From Methylomonas methanica MC09 (lineage in GTDB: Bacteria; Pseudomonadota; Gammaproteobacteria; Methylococcales; Methylomonadaceae), in NCBI RefSeq assembly GCF_000214665.1, contig NC_015572.1, positions 3,720,001 to 3,784,000 on the forward strand: 64,000 bases of DNA, given 5' to 3'. Within the stretch, counting starts at the first letter, position 1. Every line of letters begins with the position of its first letter. The notes beneath the pieces are model-generated. The model had not been told where the DNA came from, did no database searches, and saw only the letters and a program-made list of their open reading frames with translations. Positions 20,440 to 29,574 of the stretch are shown here, one piece after another. The position numbers and the translations under genes were made by a program.

Positions 20440-20754
20440 AATTAACCAAGATAACAACTGCTGAAGGGATGTGTATGTATAAGCATATTATCGCGGGATC
20501 GCATCGCGCGCTATTCCACGACATATTGCGCCTGATTAACCAGTTGCCGCCTGGAGCGGCAATAATTGGTCAGGTCCTGGCCCTCCATTATGCGCCGGAC
20601 TTGCAAAGCGGGAGTGCCCCCCTTCGACGCACGTACCACTTTCATCAAAATACGCGTTTTCAATGCCTCCGCAACCGAACTTTACAAGGACGGTTTGATA
20701 TAGATCACTCCGCAATTCGCTATCGGCTACCGTCTGAAGTCCTACGGCGCCAAA

Positions 20755-20788
20755 CGGCGGCACCCAGCCTTCTTACCGGGTGCCGCCG
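20755..20788 (+). terminator. GC-rich hairpin before siderophore operon
   Basis: An 11-bp perfect stem (CGGCGGCACCC against GGGTGCCGCCG) with a 12-base loop, followed by a modest T-containing tail. It ends 33 bp before the first NIS synthetase gene, so it may terminate upstream transcription or act as an attenuator in the operon leader. Confidence 0.5.
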
Positions 20789-20821
20789 CTCTGTTTAAAA
20801 GCTGATTATCGGAGAGAACAC

Positions 20822-22690
20822 ATGTCAACGGAAAACATGACTACTCATGGCGAAATCGGCGCAGGCTTATCCGCATCTTGGGATATTTTTGCGGAAGCGC
20901 TGAGCTCACCTCATTATCAGCTCGCTCAACGCCGCATACTCCGCCAGTTGGTAGAGGCGCTGCTATTCGAACGGCTGCTGATTCCAACAACCTCCCCATA
21001 CGATCAAGGTCGGGTGTATTTTCATATCCCGGCACTAACCCGGGAGGGACAGTCAATCGGATATTGCTGCCATGGTCGCGTCAGCGGCAGCTTTGGGCGC
21101 ATTCGGCTGGACGATACGCCGCTCCTGCGTATCGGCGCGGATGGCACAAGGCCGGTTGCTTCGCTGGAGGAATTCCTAATCGAAGTAGGACCTACCCTAG
21201 GCTCCGACGAAGACTTGCTCGCACGGTTTCTGCGAGAACTTCAACAAACCTTGCTTAAGGATACCCTATCGCGCCACCTGCGCCGCCCCGGCACTCCACA
21301 GCGCGGTTTGACGGCCTTGGAAGGGCAATTGCTGGATGGACATCCTTATCATCCATGCTACAAGTCGCGCGTAGGCTTCGATCCTCTCGACAACCTCGCC
21401 TACGGCCCGGAGTTCGAACCGTCGATACGTTTGCTTTGGCTGGCTTTGCGGCGAGGATCCGCAACCTTGACTATTTGCCGGGACATCGACATTGATGATT
21501 TTCTGCGGATAGAGCTGGGCGAGGCCCGGCATGCGCTTTTCATCGCCAGACTGCATAAACTCGGGCTGGCACCGCACGATTATCTGTTGCTACCGGTTCA
21601 CCCTTGGCAATGGCGCGAGAAAATCGCAACCGAGTTATTCCCGCTACTGCAGCGCCGGGAACTGGTTTTGCTGGGAGAAGGGGAAGACGTATACCGACCG
21701 TTGCAATCTATCCGCTCGCTTGCTAACGCCAGCCGGCCAAAAGCTGCCCATGTCAAGTTGCCAATCGGCATCATCAACACCTCGGCCGACCGCATCCTGT
21801 CATGTCATAACGTTCAAAACGCGCCGGCAGTGTCGGACTGGCTGAGCGACATCCGGCAAAGCGATGCAACGTTGCGTGAAAGCGGTCTGATCTTCCTGCG
21901 CGAAGTGGCCGGCATCACCTATCGCAACCTGGAGCTGCCACTATTCCTGCAAATGCGGCAGTACGGCATGCTGGGCGCAGTGTGGCGGGAAAACGTCGAC
22001 GGCCATCTACATGAAGACGAAGCAGCCGCACCTTTTTCCGGTCTGTGCCAATGCGAAGCAGACGGCCAGCCTTTCATCGCCCCGTGGGTCGAGCGCTACG
22101 GTCTTTCATGCTGGATGGATGCATTGCTGAGCGCATCGCTGCCACCCCTCATTCATCTACTGTACGCACACGGCATTGGCATGGAGGCGCATGCGCAGAA
22201 CATCGTGTTGATTCACCGCAAGGGTTTACCTTGTCGGATTGCGCTGAAAGATTTACCCGGCGGCCTGCGCTTCGCGCGGAGCTATCTGGCGCAACCGGAG
22301 CGGTGCCCGCCGTTGGTGCCGACTCCATCGTTTCGCAAACAAGTCAACGCCACCGCCGGCATGGAGGCTAACAGGCCGAACGAGATACTCGACTATTTTC
22401 AAGATGCGGTGTTTTTCATCAATTTCGGCGAACTTTCGTTGTTCCTGCGCCAACATTACGGATTGACCGAAGCTGATTTCTGGGCACGGATTGCCGCATG
22501 CATCTTCGCCTATCAATCCCGTCATCCCGAACTTGCATCGCGCTTTGCAAGCTTCGATTTATTCGCACCGACTATCCTGATCGAGCAACTCGCCAAGCGG
22601 CGACTGTTTCCGGAAACGGAGGCGCGTTTGCAGGCAGTGCCGAATCCATTGCATCGTCACCGGCAACAAGCCGGCAAAACCGCGGCATGA
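20822..22690 (+). CDS. NIS siderophore synthetase (IucA/IucC family), first copy
   Basis: The 622-residue protein belongs to the NRPS-independent siderophore (NIS) synthetases, which adenylate a carboxylate such as citrate or 2-oxoglutarate and join it to an amine or alcohol. Visible motifs are GHPYHPCYKSRVGF near 185-200, LLPVHPWQWR near 260, the ATP-binding stretch SIRSLANASRPKAAHVKLP, and EAHAQN in GIGMEAHAQNIVL. Length is typical. ATG 20822 follows a GGAGAG ribosome site. Its stop overlaps the next gene (ATGA). Position first in an NIS-MFS-NIS-decarboxylase-receptor operon resembles pvsB of vibrioferrin clusters. The specific substrates are not readable from sequence. Confidence 0.92.
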   Translation: MSTENMTTHGEIGAGLSASWDIFAEALSSPHYQLAQRRILRQLVEALLFERLLIPTTSPYDQGRVYFHIPALTREGQSIGYCCHGRVSGSFGRIRLDDTPLLRIGADGTRPVASLEEFLIEVGPTLGSDEDLLARFLRELQQTLLKDTLSRHLRRPGTPQRGLTALEGQLLDGHPYHPCYKSRVGFDPLDNLAYGPEFEPSIRLLWLALRRGSATLTICRDIDIDDFLRIELGEARHALFIARLHKLGLAPHDYLLLPVHPWQWREKIATELFPLLQRRELVLLGEGEDVYRPLQSIRSLANASRPKAAHVKLPIGIINTSADRILSCHNVQNAPAVSDWLSDIRQSDATLRESGLIFLREVAGITYRNLELPLFLQMRQYGMLGAVWRENVDGHLHEDEAAAPFSGLCQCEADGQPFIAPWVERYGLSCWMDALLSASLPPLIHLLYAHGIGMEAHAQNIVLIHRKGLPCRIALKDLPGGLRFARSYLAQPERCPPLVPTPSFRKQVNATAGMEANRPNEILDYFQDAVFFINFGELSLFLRQHYGLTEADFWARIAACIFAYQSRHPELASRFASFDLFAPTILIEQLAKRRLFPETEARLQAVPNPLHRHRQQAGKTAA

Positions 22691-23835
22691 ACACTCGCTA
22701 CATTATCGCCGCGACACTCGCGGGGCACTTCGCCGCCGCCTTTGCCGCCTTGGGCATGCCGCCGTTTTATGATCGCATCCTGCGTGTGGCTCTGCATAGC
22801 GACGCCGTCTATCTGGCCGGCTGGTTCTTCGTGATTCCGACTCTGCTGGCTGCGTTCACCAATCCATGGTGGGGAACGCTGGCCGATCAGTTCGGCAAAA
22901 AGAGATTGCTGTTACGCGCCCACTTGGGGCTGGCGATAAGTTTCTGGCTCACCAGCCTGGCCCACAATGTCTGGCAATTCGGTCTGGCGCTGACCCTGCA
23001 GGGTCTGCTCGGCGGCACCTTTGCTGCTTCCAATGCCTATTTGGCCACCGTCGTTTCCGGCGATCGACTTACCCGACAGCTGACACTGATGCAGGGCTCT
23101 GCGCGTGCCGCGCTGTTTTTAGGACCGGCGCTGATGGGTTTGCTGGCTTTAAATACGGAGCCGCTGCTGCTGTACCGCTATCTTGCAATCTTCCCATTGC
23201 TCTCGGCGTTGCTGGTCAGCCGCCTTCCCGCCAACGAGCCACTCAAAGCCCGGGACTTGACGTGCGCGGCTTCGGCAAGCAACGCGGAGGGTATCGCGCC
23301 TTTCCGTATGTATGGGCTTCAATTTGCCTTCGTCTTTGCCACCGTGGTCACATTTCCGTACTTCGTACCGTATGCGGAGCAAACCCTGGCGGGCTTACCG
23401 CAAGCTGCACCGGGTCTCCTGTTCGGCTTGCCCCACCTGATCTATCTGCTGTGCGCTCTTCCAATGTCCCGCTATCTGGGGCGGCAACATCTGCTCGCCA
23501 CGTTGATTGTCAGCCAATCGCTGCTGATCGCCGCGCTGTTGGGACAGGCTTGCTCCCACGAAGCCGTTGCGATGGTGGGCTGGCGCGTCGTGATGGGCGC
23601 CGCGATGACTGCCGCCTATATCTCGCTGCATGGCTTGGTCGCCGCCATCACCGATGCCGGCAACGCCGGCCAGCGTTTCGGTTCCCTCGAAGCCAGCACC
23701 AAGTGGGGCGCCGTTGCGGCCGGATTGGCGGCCGGTGTCGCCGCCGCCCGCTGGGGATTGCATGCGCCATTCCTGATCGGTGCCGCCGCGCTCGCCTTCG
23801 CCAGCATACAAGCCTTGTTACTGATGACCCGGTAG
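22687..23835 (+). CDS. MFS siderophore exporter
   Basis: The 382-residue protein is a major facilitator with about 12 hydrophobic helices and the loop 2-3 signature (WWGTLADQFGKKRLLLRAHLG) near residues 60-80. It starts inside the stop of the first NIS synthetase gene (ATGA overlap), which fixes the start. Sandwiched between two NIS synthetase genes, it is almost certainly the exporter for the siderophore made by this operon, analogous to PvsC. The direction of transport is inferred from operon context. Confidence 0.88.
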   Translation: MNTRYIIAATLAGHFAAAFAALGMPPFYDRILRVALHSDAVYLAGWFFVIPTLLAAFTNPWWGTLADQFGKKRLLLRAHLGLAISFWLTSLAHNVWQFGLALTLQGLLGGTFAASNAYLATVVSGDRLTRQLTLMQGSARAALFLGPALMGLLALNTEPLLLYRYLAIFPLLSALLVSRLPANEPLKARDLTCAASASNAEGIAPFRMYGLQFAFVFATVVTFPYFVPYAEQTLAGLPQAAPGLLFGLPHLIYLLCALPMSRYLGRQHLLATLIVSQSLLIAALLGQACSHEAVAMVGWRVVMGAAMTAAYISLHGLVAAITDAGNAGQRFGSLEASTKWGAVAAGLAAGVAAARWGLHAPFLIGAAALAFASIQALLLMTR

Positions 23836-23913
23836 CACAGAAATATTTTCAAACAGCCAGCGCGCATGACGGATTGACTGCGGCCAGCCAACAGCTGTTA
23901 TTTGGAGAAGTTG

Positions 23914-25743
23914 ATGTCAACCCTTGCTCTACACCGTAATACCGGTATTTCGGCGGCCTATTGCGCCGCCAGTCAACGCAGTCTGGAAACGCAGCTCAAC
24001 TGCTACTGCCGCGAAGTAGCAATACCCGAAGGCCATGCCAGCGTCGGCCCGCTGTTCGGCCAGAATGACTGGCCTTTATCGTTGCGTTGCGCGCTCGCTA
24101 CTGGTCAGACCTTACATATCGTGCTGCCGCGTCTCGACAGCCGCCTGGTGGTCGCGGTGCGGCACGACTCCGCTACCGGCAATTACCGCTACCTGTCAGC
24201 GGTTTACTGCAAGACAGCGGGACAGCCGTGGACATTGCTGGATTGGCGGGGGCTGGCCGCCCTGGTGATCCACGATCTGGCGGTTAAGCATAATCAACCA
24301 TTCAACGACGAACTCCTGGCTCAGATCGAAGACAGTGTGCTGGTCACCGCTACCGTCCTCGACGCACCTTGGCCGGATAAAATCCCCCGGGACCCTCTGC
24401 AAGCTTATCTGGATTCGGAACAATCGCTTACCTACGGCCATCCGTTCCACCCTGCGCCGAAAAGCCGTCAAGGCTTCACCTTCGAGGATCTGCACCGTTA
24501 CTCGCCGGAATTGCGCAGAGGCTTTCCGCTGCACTATTTCGCCGTATATCGCGATGCGGTGCATCAGCAGTCGACCGTGGAGCGGCAATGCAGCGATATT
24601 ATCGCAGCCCACGCGCCGCAAGGGCTGGCGGTAGACGAGAACTATCTTTTGATACCTGCGCATCCCTGGCAAGCGCGTTGGCTGCTGGAAAAGCCCCTGA
24701 TGGCTAAAGCAATGCGAGATGGTCGGGTACGCCACCTAGGCGCGCAGGGCGATCTCTTTTACCCGACCTCATCGGTACGGACTTTGTATCAACTTGGCCA
24801 TCCCTACTTCTACAAGTTCTCGCTGCATGTGCGCCTGACCAATTGCGTGCGCAAGAATGCCGTGTATGAATTGGAAGGGGCACTACAAGTGAACCGCATC
24901 ATGAGCCTTCTAATCCCGGAATTGCGCACGCTGTTCCCGGGCACGGCGATCATGGAGGAACCCGCCTATCTGTCAGTCGACCTTAAGGATGGCGATGAGC
25001 GACTCAACCGGGAAATCACCGAAGGTTTCGGTCTGATTTTGCGGCGCGGCTTCGACGCCAATAACCTGCTACCCGGCGTAACGCCGTTGTTAGCCGGCTC
25101 CCTGTTCGGTAATCATGTCCTGGGAGAAGCACGACTTGCCACACTATTACAACAATTCTACGAACGCGAACACATGACTCCGGAGGCGGCAACGGAAGAG
25201 TGGTTTTCCCGCTACGTACAGCAGGTGATGTATCCGGTACTGCATTGTTACTTCGCTCACGGCGTGGTGTTCGAACCACATTTACAAAATGTCGTCATCG
25301 GACTGGCTAACGGTAGTACGGCGCAAGTTTTCCTACGCGATTTCGAAGGGGTTAAACTGGTGCCCGAGCATCACCCGGCCACCCGTTTGTCGACCATCAG
25401 CCAACGAGCCAGGGAAGCCTTGTGGTACGAGCGTGAATCCGGGTGGAAGCGGGTTGCTTACTGCCTGTTCGTCAATAATTTCTGCGAAGCGATTCATCAA
25501 CTCAGCGGCGGTAAACCGGGATTGCAGGTACGCCTGTGGAACCAAGTACGCTACCATTTGCAGCGCTATCAGGCCGAACACGGCAGCGAGGAATCGGCAA
25601 GGCGCATCAACGCCTTACTGGCCGGGGAACCGCTGCCTGGCAAGGGCAATTTGCGCAACCGCTTCCTTAGGCAGTCTGACCGTGCGGCAGACTACGTGCC
25701 TTTGGCCAATCCATTCTACAACCTCCCCGAGAATCCGGCATGA
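23914..25743 (+). CDS. NIS siderophore synthetase (IucA/IucC family), second copy
   Basis: The 609-residue protein is a second NIS synthetase, distinct in sequence from the first. Motifs: GHPFHPAPKSRQGF near 170-183, LIPAHPWQARW near 250, TSSVRTL, KFSLHVRLTNCVRKNAVYELEG and VFEPHLQN, where most relatives have EAH.QN. ATG 23914 is preferred over the TTG at 23902 because GGAGAAG sits just before it. It is followed with ATGA overlap by the decarboxylase gene. Two NIS enzymes in one operon imply two condensation steps, as in vibrioferrin (PvsB, PvsD), achromobactin or staphyloferrin B. Confidence 0.92.
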   Translation: MSTLALHRNTGISAAYCAASQRSLETQLNCYCREVAIPEGHASVGPLFGQNDWPLSLRCALATGQTLHIVLPRLDSRLVVAVRHDSATGNYRYLSAVYCKTAGQPWTLLDWRGLAALVIHDLAVKHNQPFNDELLAQIEDSVLVTATVLDAPWPDKIPRDPLQAYLDSEQSLTYGHPFHPAPKSRQGFTFEDLHRYSPELRRGFPLHYFAVYRDAVHQQSTVERQCSDIIAAHAPQGLAVDENYLLIPAHPWQARWLLEKPLMAKAMRDGRVRHLGAQGDLFYPTSSVRTLYQLGHPYFYKFSLHVRLTNCVRKNAVYELEGALQVNRIMSLLIPELRTLFPGTAIMEEPAYLSVDLKDGDERLNREITEGFGLILRRGFDANNLLPGVTPLLAGSLFGNHVLGEARLATLLQQFYEREHMTPEAATEEWFSRYVQQVMYPVLHCYFAHGVVFEPHLQNVVIGLANGSTAQVFLRDFEGVKLVPEHHPATRLSTISQRAREALWYERESGWKRVAYCLFVNNFCEAIHQLSGGKPGLQVRLWNQVRYHLQRYQAEHGSEESARRINALLAGEPLPGKGNLRNRFLRQSDRAADYVPLANPFYNLPENPA

Positions 25744-26969
25744 AGCTCGCTTGGGAACGCGCGATTGCCGCTACGCGCGACGTACATGCCTCGGCGGACG
25801 CCCCGATATGCGCTTATCTATATGACCTGAAGGCCCTGGCGCATCATGCGGCGCACTTGCGCGCGGACTTGCCGGCGCACTGCGATCTCTTCTATGCGAT
25901 CAAGGCTAATTCGGATCTGCCTTTGCTGACCACGCTAGCATCGCGACTAGATGGCTTCGAAGCATCCTCGGGCGGCGAGATCGGCTGGATACGGCAACAT
26001 TTTCCCCAGATGCCCCTGATATTCAGCGGTCCGGGAAAACTGGATACCGAGCTCGAGTTGGCATTGGCACATGGTGCTACCGTGCACGTGGAGAGTCTGC
26101 ACGAGTTGGAACGGCTGGCTACACTGGCCAGGACTACCAAGCAATCGGCATCGCTGCTATTGCGTGTAAATCCACCGTTGGCGGAACTCGCCACGACGAC
26201 ACTGGTGATGGGCGGCAAACCCACACAATTCGGCGTTGCCATCGAACACCTGCCGACCTGTCTGGAACGCCTACGGCAGGAACCCACGCTGGTTTTGCGC
26301 GGCTTTCACTTTCACCTGCTGTCGCATCAACTCGATGCGGACAACCATTTACAACTGCTATCCGCCTATCTACGCCAGACCCGGCGATGGTGCGCGCAAT
26401 ACGATTTACGCATCGAGCACATCAATGTTGGCGGCGGTATCGGCGTCAATTATCGCGATCCTGAGCGGCAGTTCGACTGGCCGCGCTTCAGCCGCGGTTT
26501 GGCCGAACTCTTGACGCAGGAATCGCGAATGGCGGGTTGCCGGGGTTTGCCGCGGGTACGGTTCGAACTGGGCCGCTTCGTCAGCGCATTCTGCGGCTAT
26601 TACGCGACCGAAGTCGTCGATATCAAGGAGGCCGGAAATCAGGCCTTTGCCGTAGTACGCGGCGGCACGCACCATTTCCGCACGCCGTATGCGCAAGGGC
26701 ATAGCCATCCGTTCCGGATTCTGCCGGTAAACAACTGGCGGCGCGCTTATCACCGCCCCTCGATACGGGCGCGCGCCGTCACCGTGGTAGGCCAGCTCTG
26801 TACACCCAAGGATGTGCTTGCCAGCGATATTACGGTCGAGCAATTGCGAGTCGGCGACCTGCTGCTGTTTCCGTATGCCGGCGCTTATGCCTGGCATATC
26901 TCCCACCATGATTTTCTGCGTCACCCGCATCCGCGGCATATCTACCTGCCGGCGGAAGACCCGATTTAG
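25740..26969 (+). CDS. PLP-dependent amino-acid decarboxylase (LysA/PvsE/SbnH-like)
   Basis: The 409-residue protein is a fold-III PLP decarboxylase related to diaminopimelate decarboxylase. The PLP Lys lies in YAIKAN (about residue 53), the phosphate-binding glycines in NVGGGIGVNY, the family motif in ELGRFVS (EPGR-like), the active-site Cys in CTPKD, and YAGAYAW near the end. In NIS clusters such enzymes (PvsE, SbnH, AcsE) make the amine building block by decarboxylating an amino acid. Serine to ethanolamine is the vibrioferrin case; the substrate here is not certain. It overlaps the second NIS gene by 4 bp, so it is fully coupled to siderophore synthesis rather than lysine synthesis. Confidence 0.88.
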   Translation: MKLAWERAIAATRDVHASADAPICAYLYDLKALAHHAAHLRADLPAHCDLFYAIKANSDLPLLTTLASRLDGFEASSGGEIGWIRQHFPQMPLIFSGPGKLDTELELALAHGATVHVESLHELERLATLARTTKQSASLLLRVNPPLAELATTTLVMGGKPTQFGVAIEHLPTCLERLRQEPTLVLRGFHFHLLSHQLDADNHLQLLSAYLRQTRRWCAQYDLRIEHINVGGGIGVNYRDPERQFDWPRFSRGLAELLTQESRMAGCRGLPRVRFELGRFVSAFCGYYATEVVDIKEAGNQAFAVVRGGTHHFRTPYAQGHSHPFRILPVNNWRRAYHRPSIRARAVTVVGQLCTPKDVLASDITVEQLRVGDLLLFPYAGAYAWHISHHDFLRHPHPRHIYLPAEDPI

Positions 26970-27013
26970 CTCCTTGCACATTTTTAATTTCATTACGTTA
27001 AGGGAAAATATCC

Positions 27014-29089
27014 ATGAGAAATCATTATTACCGTCCTCACGCCTTGGCTTTAAGCCTATCGGCGGTTTTTTCCGGCATCGTTTTTGCCAACGACACCGAT
27101 ATTGAGCTTGAACCTGTGGTGGTCAAGGCCACGCGCAGCTCCGATGCTGTGCGCGGCAGCGGCGGCAGCGCAACCAAACTCGATGTGCCGCTACGTGATG
27201 TACCGCAGGCGGTGCAGGTTGTTACCAAGGAATTGATTCGGGAACAGGGAGCGCTGGAAATGAAGGACGTACTGCGTAACGTTAGCGGCGTCGCGCCGGC
27301 TCAGGGAGAAGGACGGCGCGACCAATTTTACATTCGCGGCTTCGATGCTTCCCGTGACATGCTGGTGGACGGCATGCGCGATGATAGCCCTTACTTTCGC
27401 GATCTCGGTAACGTCGAGCGCGTCGAGGTACTCAAGGGGCCGGCCGCCGTGCTTTATGGCCGTGGCTCAGCCGGTGGCATCATTAATCGCATCACCAAAA
27501 AACCGGTGGCGAAGCCCCTGCGCGAAATCGCCTTAAACGGCGGCTCCTATGATCAACACCGGGTCGACTTCGATCTGGGGGATGCCCTCGGCTCGCAAGC
27601 CGCTTTTCGCGTCACGGGCGCCTACGAGGCGGGCAATAACTTCCGCGATATTGTCGATTCAGAGCGTTTCGTGCTGGCACCGTCCATCAGTTGGTCTTTT
27701 GGAGCCGATACCAGCTTCCTGCTGCAAGCCGATTTCCTGCACCAAAACCGCACGCCGGATCGCGGTATTCCGTCCGTAAACGGCCGCCCGGCGGACGTAC
27801 CGATACAGAACTTTTACGGTGAAAGATCCGACTTTGCCACTACCGATGCCGGCAGCGCGCGGCTCACCGCCGAACATACAGTCAACGATAAACTGACGCT
27901 GCGCAACAAATTCCAATTCTCGGCTGTGGATCTGAATGCGGCCAACACCCGCACGCTGAGTCTCATCAACAATAATACCCAGGTTCGCCGTCAGATCACC
28001 TACTTTCCCCAGGATCAAATCAACTACCTGAACCAAACCGAGGCAGTGTACAAGCTCGATAGCAGCATATTGCAACATACCCTCCTGGGAGGAGTAGAGT
28101 TCGGCTATCAGACGCGCAAACTGTTGGCGGCCGGCAAGATTACCAGCACCATAAGTCTGCAAGATCCGCAACACCTGCTCGCCGAACCGGATTTTGCTAG
28201 CCTGCCCGCCTTCATCGATAATGACTTCTCGGCCCGCACCGTGGGAGCCTATGTCCAGGATTTGGTCGCGCTGGGTCGGCACTGGAAGGGGCTGGTCGGA
28301 GTGCGCTTCGACAATTTCGAGCAGCAACAGGATAACCATCTCACCGGACTAAGCCAAAGCCGCAACGATTCGGTATGGAGCCCCCGCGGAGGCATCGTCT
28401 ACCAGCCCAACGATGAACATGCCTTATACGCCAATATCAGCCGTTCTTTCCAGCCGGTCGGCAATGACTTCTTTTTTAACGGTTCGGATTTGGCCAAGAT
28501 CAAGCCGCTCGAATCCCTACAATATGAGGTCGGCATCAAAAGCGAATGGCTAAACGGCCAACTAGTATCGACACTCGCTCTCTTTGATATTACGCAGCGT
28601 AATGTGGTCACCAAGGACCCCAACGATCCCGCCGGCCTACGCACCGTGCAGACCGGCGAACAGGAGAGTAGCGGGGTGGAGGTTGATTTATCCGGCACGC
28701 TACTGCCAGGTTGGGACGTTTTCGGCAGTTATGCATTCACCGACGCGCGGATCACGCAATCCAATAACTTCGCCGTTGGCAACCGCCCGGGCAATATTCC
28801 CAAGCATGCGGCCAGCCTGTGGAGCACGTACGCGCTGGGTTACGGTTTCAGTATTGGCGGTGGCGCCTTCTACGTGGGCGACCGCTACGCTTTAGAGGAC
28901 AATACCGTGCAATTACCTTCCTATGTGCGTTTCGACGCCATGCTTGCCTATCGTTACAAAAATTGGAAGCTCGGCCTGAATGTTAATAATCTGGGCGACC
29001 ACACGTATTACGAGTCGGCCAATAATAACAATCAGATCCAGCCCGGCACACCGCGTACCTTCCTTTTTACGGTAAGGGCGGACTTTTGA
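27014..29089 (+). CDS. TonB-dependent siderophore receptor of the siderophore operon
   Basis: The 691-residue protein has a signal peptide ending near VFAND, a plug domain (DVPQAVQVVTKELI, YIRGFDASRDMLVDGMRD, VEVLKGPAAVLYGRGSAGGIINRI) and a barrel ending PGTPRTFLFTVRADF with a terminal Phe. It differs from the receptor at 16.7 kb. It follows the decarboxylase by 44 bp with an AAGGGAAA ribosome site, so it is likely the cognate receptor for the operon's own siderophore. A strong hairpin follows the gene and probably ends the operon. Confidence 0.93.
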   Translation: MRNHYYRPHALALSLSAVFSGIVFANDTDIELEPVVVKATRSSDAVRGSGGSATKLDVPLRDVPQAVQVVTKELIREQGALEMKDVLRNVSGVAPAQGEGRRDQFYIRGFDASRDMLVDGMRDDSPYFRDLGNVERVEVLKGPAAVLYGRGSAGGIINRITKKPVAKPLREIALNGGSYDQHRVDFDLGDALGSQAAFRVTGAYEAGNNFRDIVDSERFVLAPSISWSFGADTSFLLQADFLHQNRTPDRGIPSVNGRPADVPIQNFYGERSDFATTDAGSARLTAEHTVNDKLTLRNKFQFSAVDLNAANTRTLSLINNNTQVRRQITYFPQDQINYLNQTEAVYKLDSSILQHTLLGGVEFGYQTRKLLAAGKITSTISLQDPQHLLAEPDFASLPAFIDNDFSARTVGAYVQDLVALGRHWKGLVGVRFDNFEQQQDNHLTGLSQSRNDSVWSPRGGIVYQPNDEHALYANISRSFQPVGNDFFFNGSDLAKIKPLESLQYEVGIKSEWLNGQLVSTLALFDITQRNVVTKDPNDPAGLRTVQTGEQESSGVEVDLSGTLLPGWDVFGSYAFTDARITQSNNFAVGNRPGNIPKHAASLWSTYALGYGFSIGGGAFYVGDRYALEDNTVQLPSYVRFDAMLAYRYKNWKLGLNVNNLGDHTYYESANNNNQIQPGTPRTFLFTVRADF

Positions 29090-29114
29090 ACGCCTGACCG
29101 GTGCAAGACAGCCT

Positions 29115-29150
29115 AGATACTTTCTTTTGCGCGGTCAAAAGAAAGTATCT
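29115..29150. terminator. Perfect 15-bp hairpin closing the siderophore operon
   Basis: AGATACTTTCTTTTG pairs perfectly with CAAAAGAAAGTATCT around a 6-base loop. It lies 26 bp after the receptor stop. The sequence after it (AAGAAAAGGCCACCC) is typical of an interspersed repeat seen in many Gammaproteobacteria, so this may be a repeat doubling as a terminator. Confidence 0.7.
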
Positions 29151-29519
29151 CAAGAAAAGGCCACCCACATCCCGCGAATGTTCGCGCTTTACGAAAACCA
29201 CCCGTAACCCACCGCATAGTCTTATTGCGGTTCAATGACTTCGATTGTCGGGTTACTCTCTAATCGAGCTTTTATACCCTTAAGAGTAAACCCGACCTAC
29301 GCAATTGATCCGCATCGGCCGGCATTCACTGAATGGTTACTACCATCCATGGTTTTCGCCCTTCGGGCCAGCCTATCGGCTGCGATACTCGGGCGGTATG
29401 TAAAGAACTAACACCATGCCTTCGGCAATTTTTCGGCTTCGCGGTTTTTTTAAGGCAAAATCAACTATTAACCATAAAAAATTACCAGGAATGGCTACCG
29501 AATAAAAATTTTACGTAAT
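29151..29519. other. Intergenic region, about 370 bp
   Basis: No credible gene. The left part looks like interspersed-repeat sequence (fragments around 29160-29200). The right end leads into the Fur-like box and promoter of the peroxidase gene. Confidence 0.4.
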
Positions 29520-29538
29520 GAGAATGATTTTTATTTGT
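29520..29538. promoter_or_regulatory. Fur-like box upstream of di-heme peroxidase
   Basis: AATGAGAATGATTTTTATT matches about 16 of 19 positions of the palindromic Fur consensus. It lies about 37 bp before the ATG at 29575 and overlaps the likely promoter (TATACT just after it), a good position for repression. Confidence 0.65.
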
Positions 29539-29574
29539 ATACTATGCCCCTACTTTTTATATTGGAGATAGGGC

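Larger units (their letters stand above)
20374..20821. other. Intergenic region before siderophore operon, 448 bp
   Basis: It holds a third copy of a short motif also found before both receptor copies (20412-20439; core CTGCCAGGCAGC) and a GC-rich hairpin at 20755-20788. An open frame from 20469 has no family resemblance. A short stretch near 20631-20703 reads as a plausible peptide fragment ending DGLI in another frame, so decayed coding sequence is possible. No Fur-like box found. Confidence 0.4.

Noticed and set aside
20469..20798. 109-codon plus-strand frame before the siderophore operon
   Set aside because: No homology recognised, overlaps the hairpin region, and has no credible ribosome site.
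22866..23939. 357-codon open frame overlapping the MFS exporter
   Set aside because: It lies in another frame of the convincing exporter gene and encodes an unnatural Arg/Cys-rich sequence.
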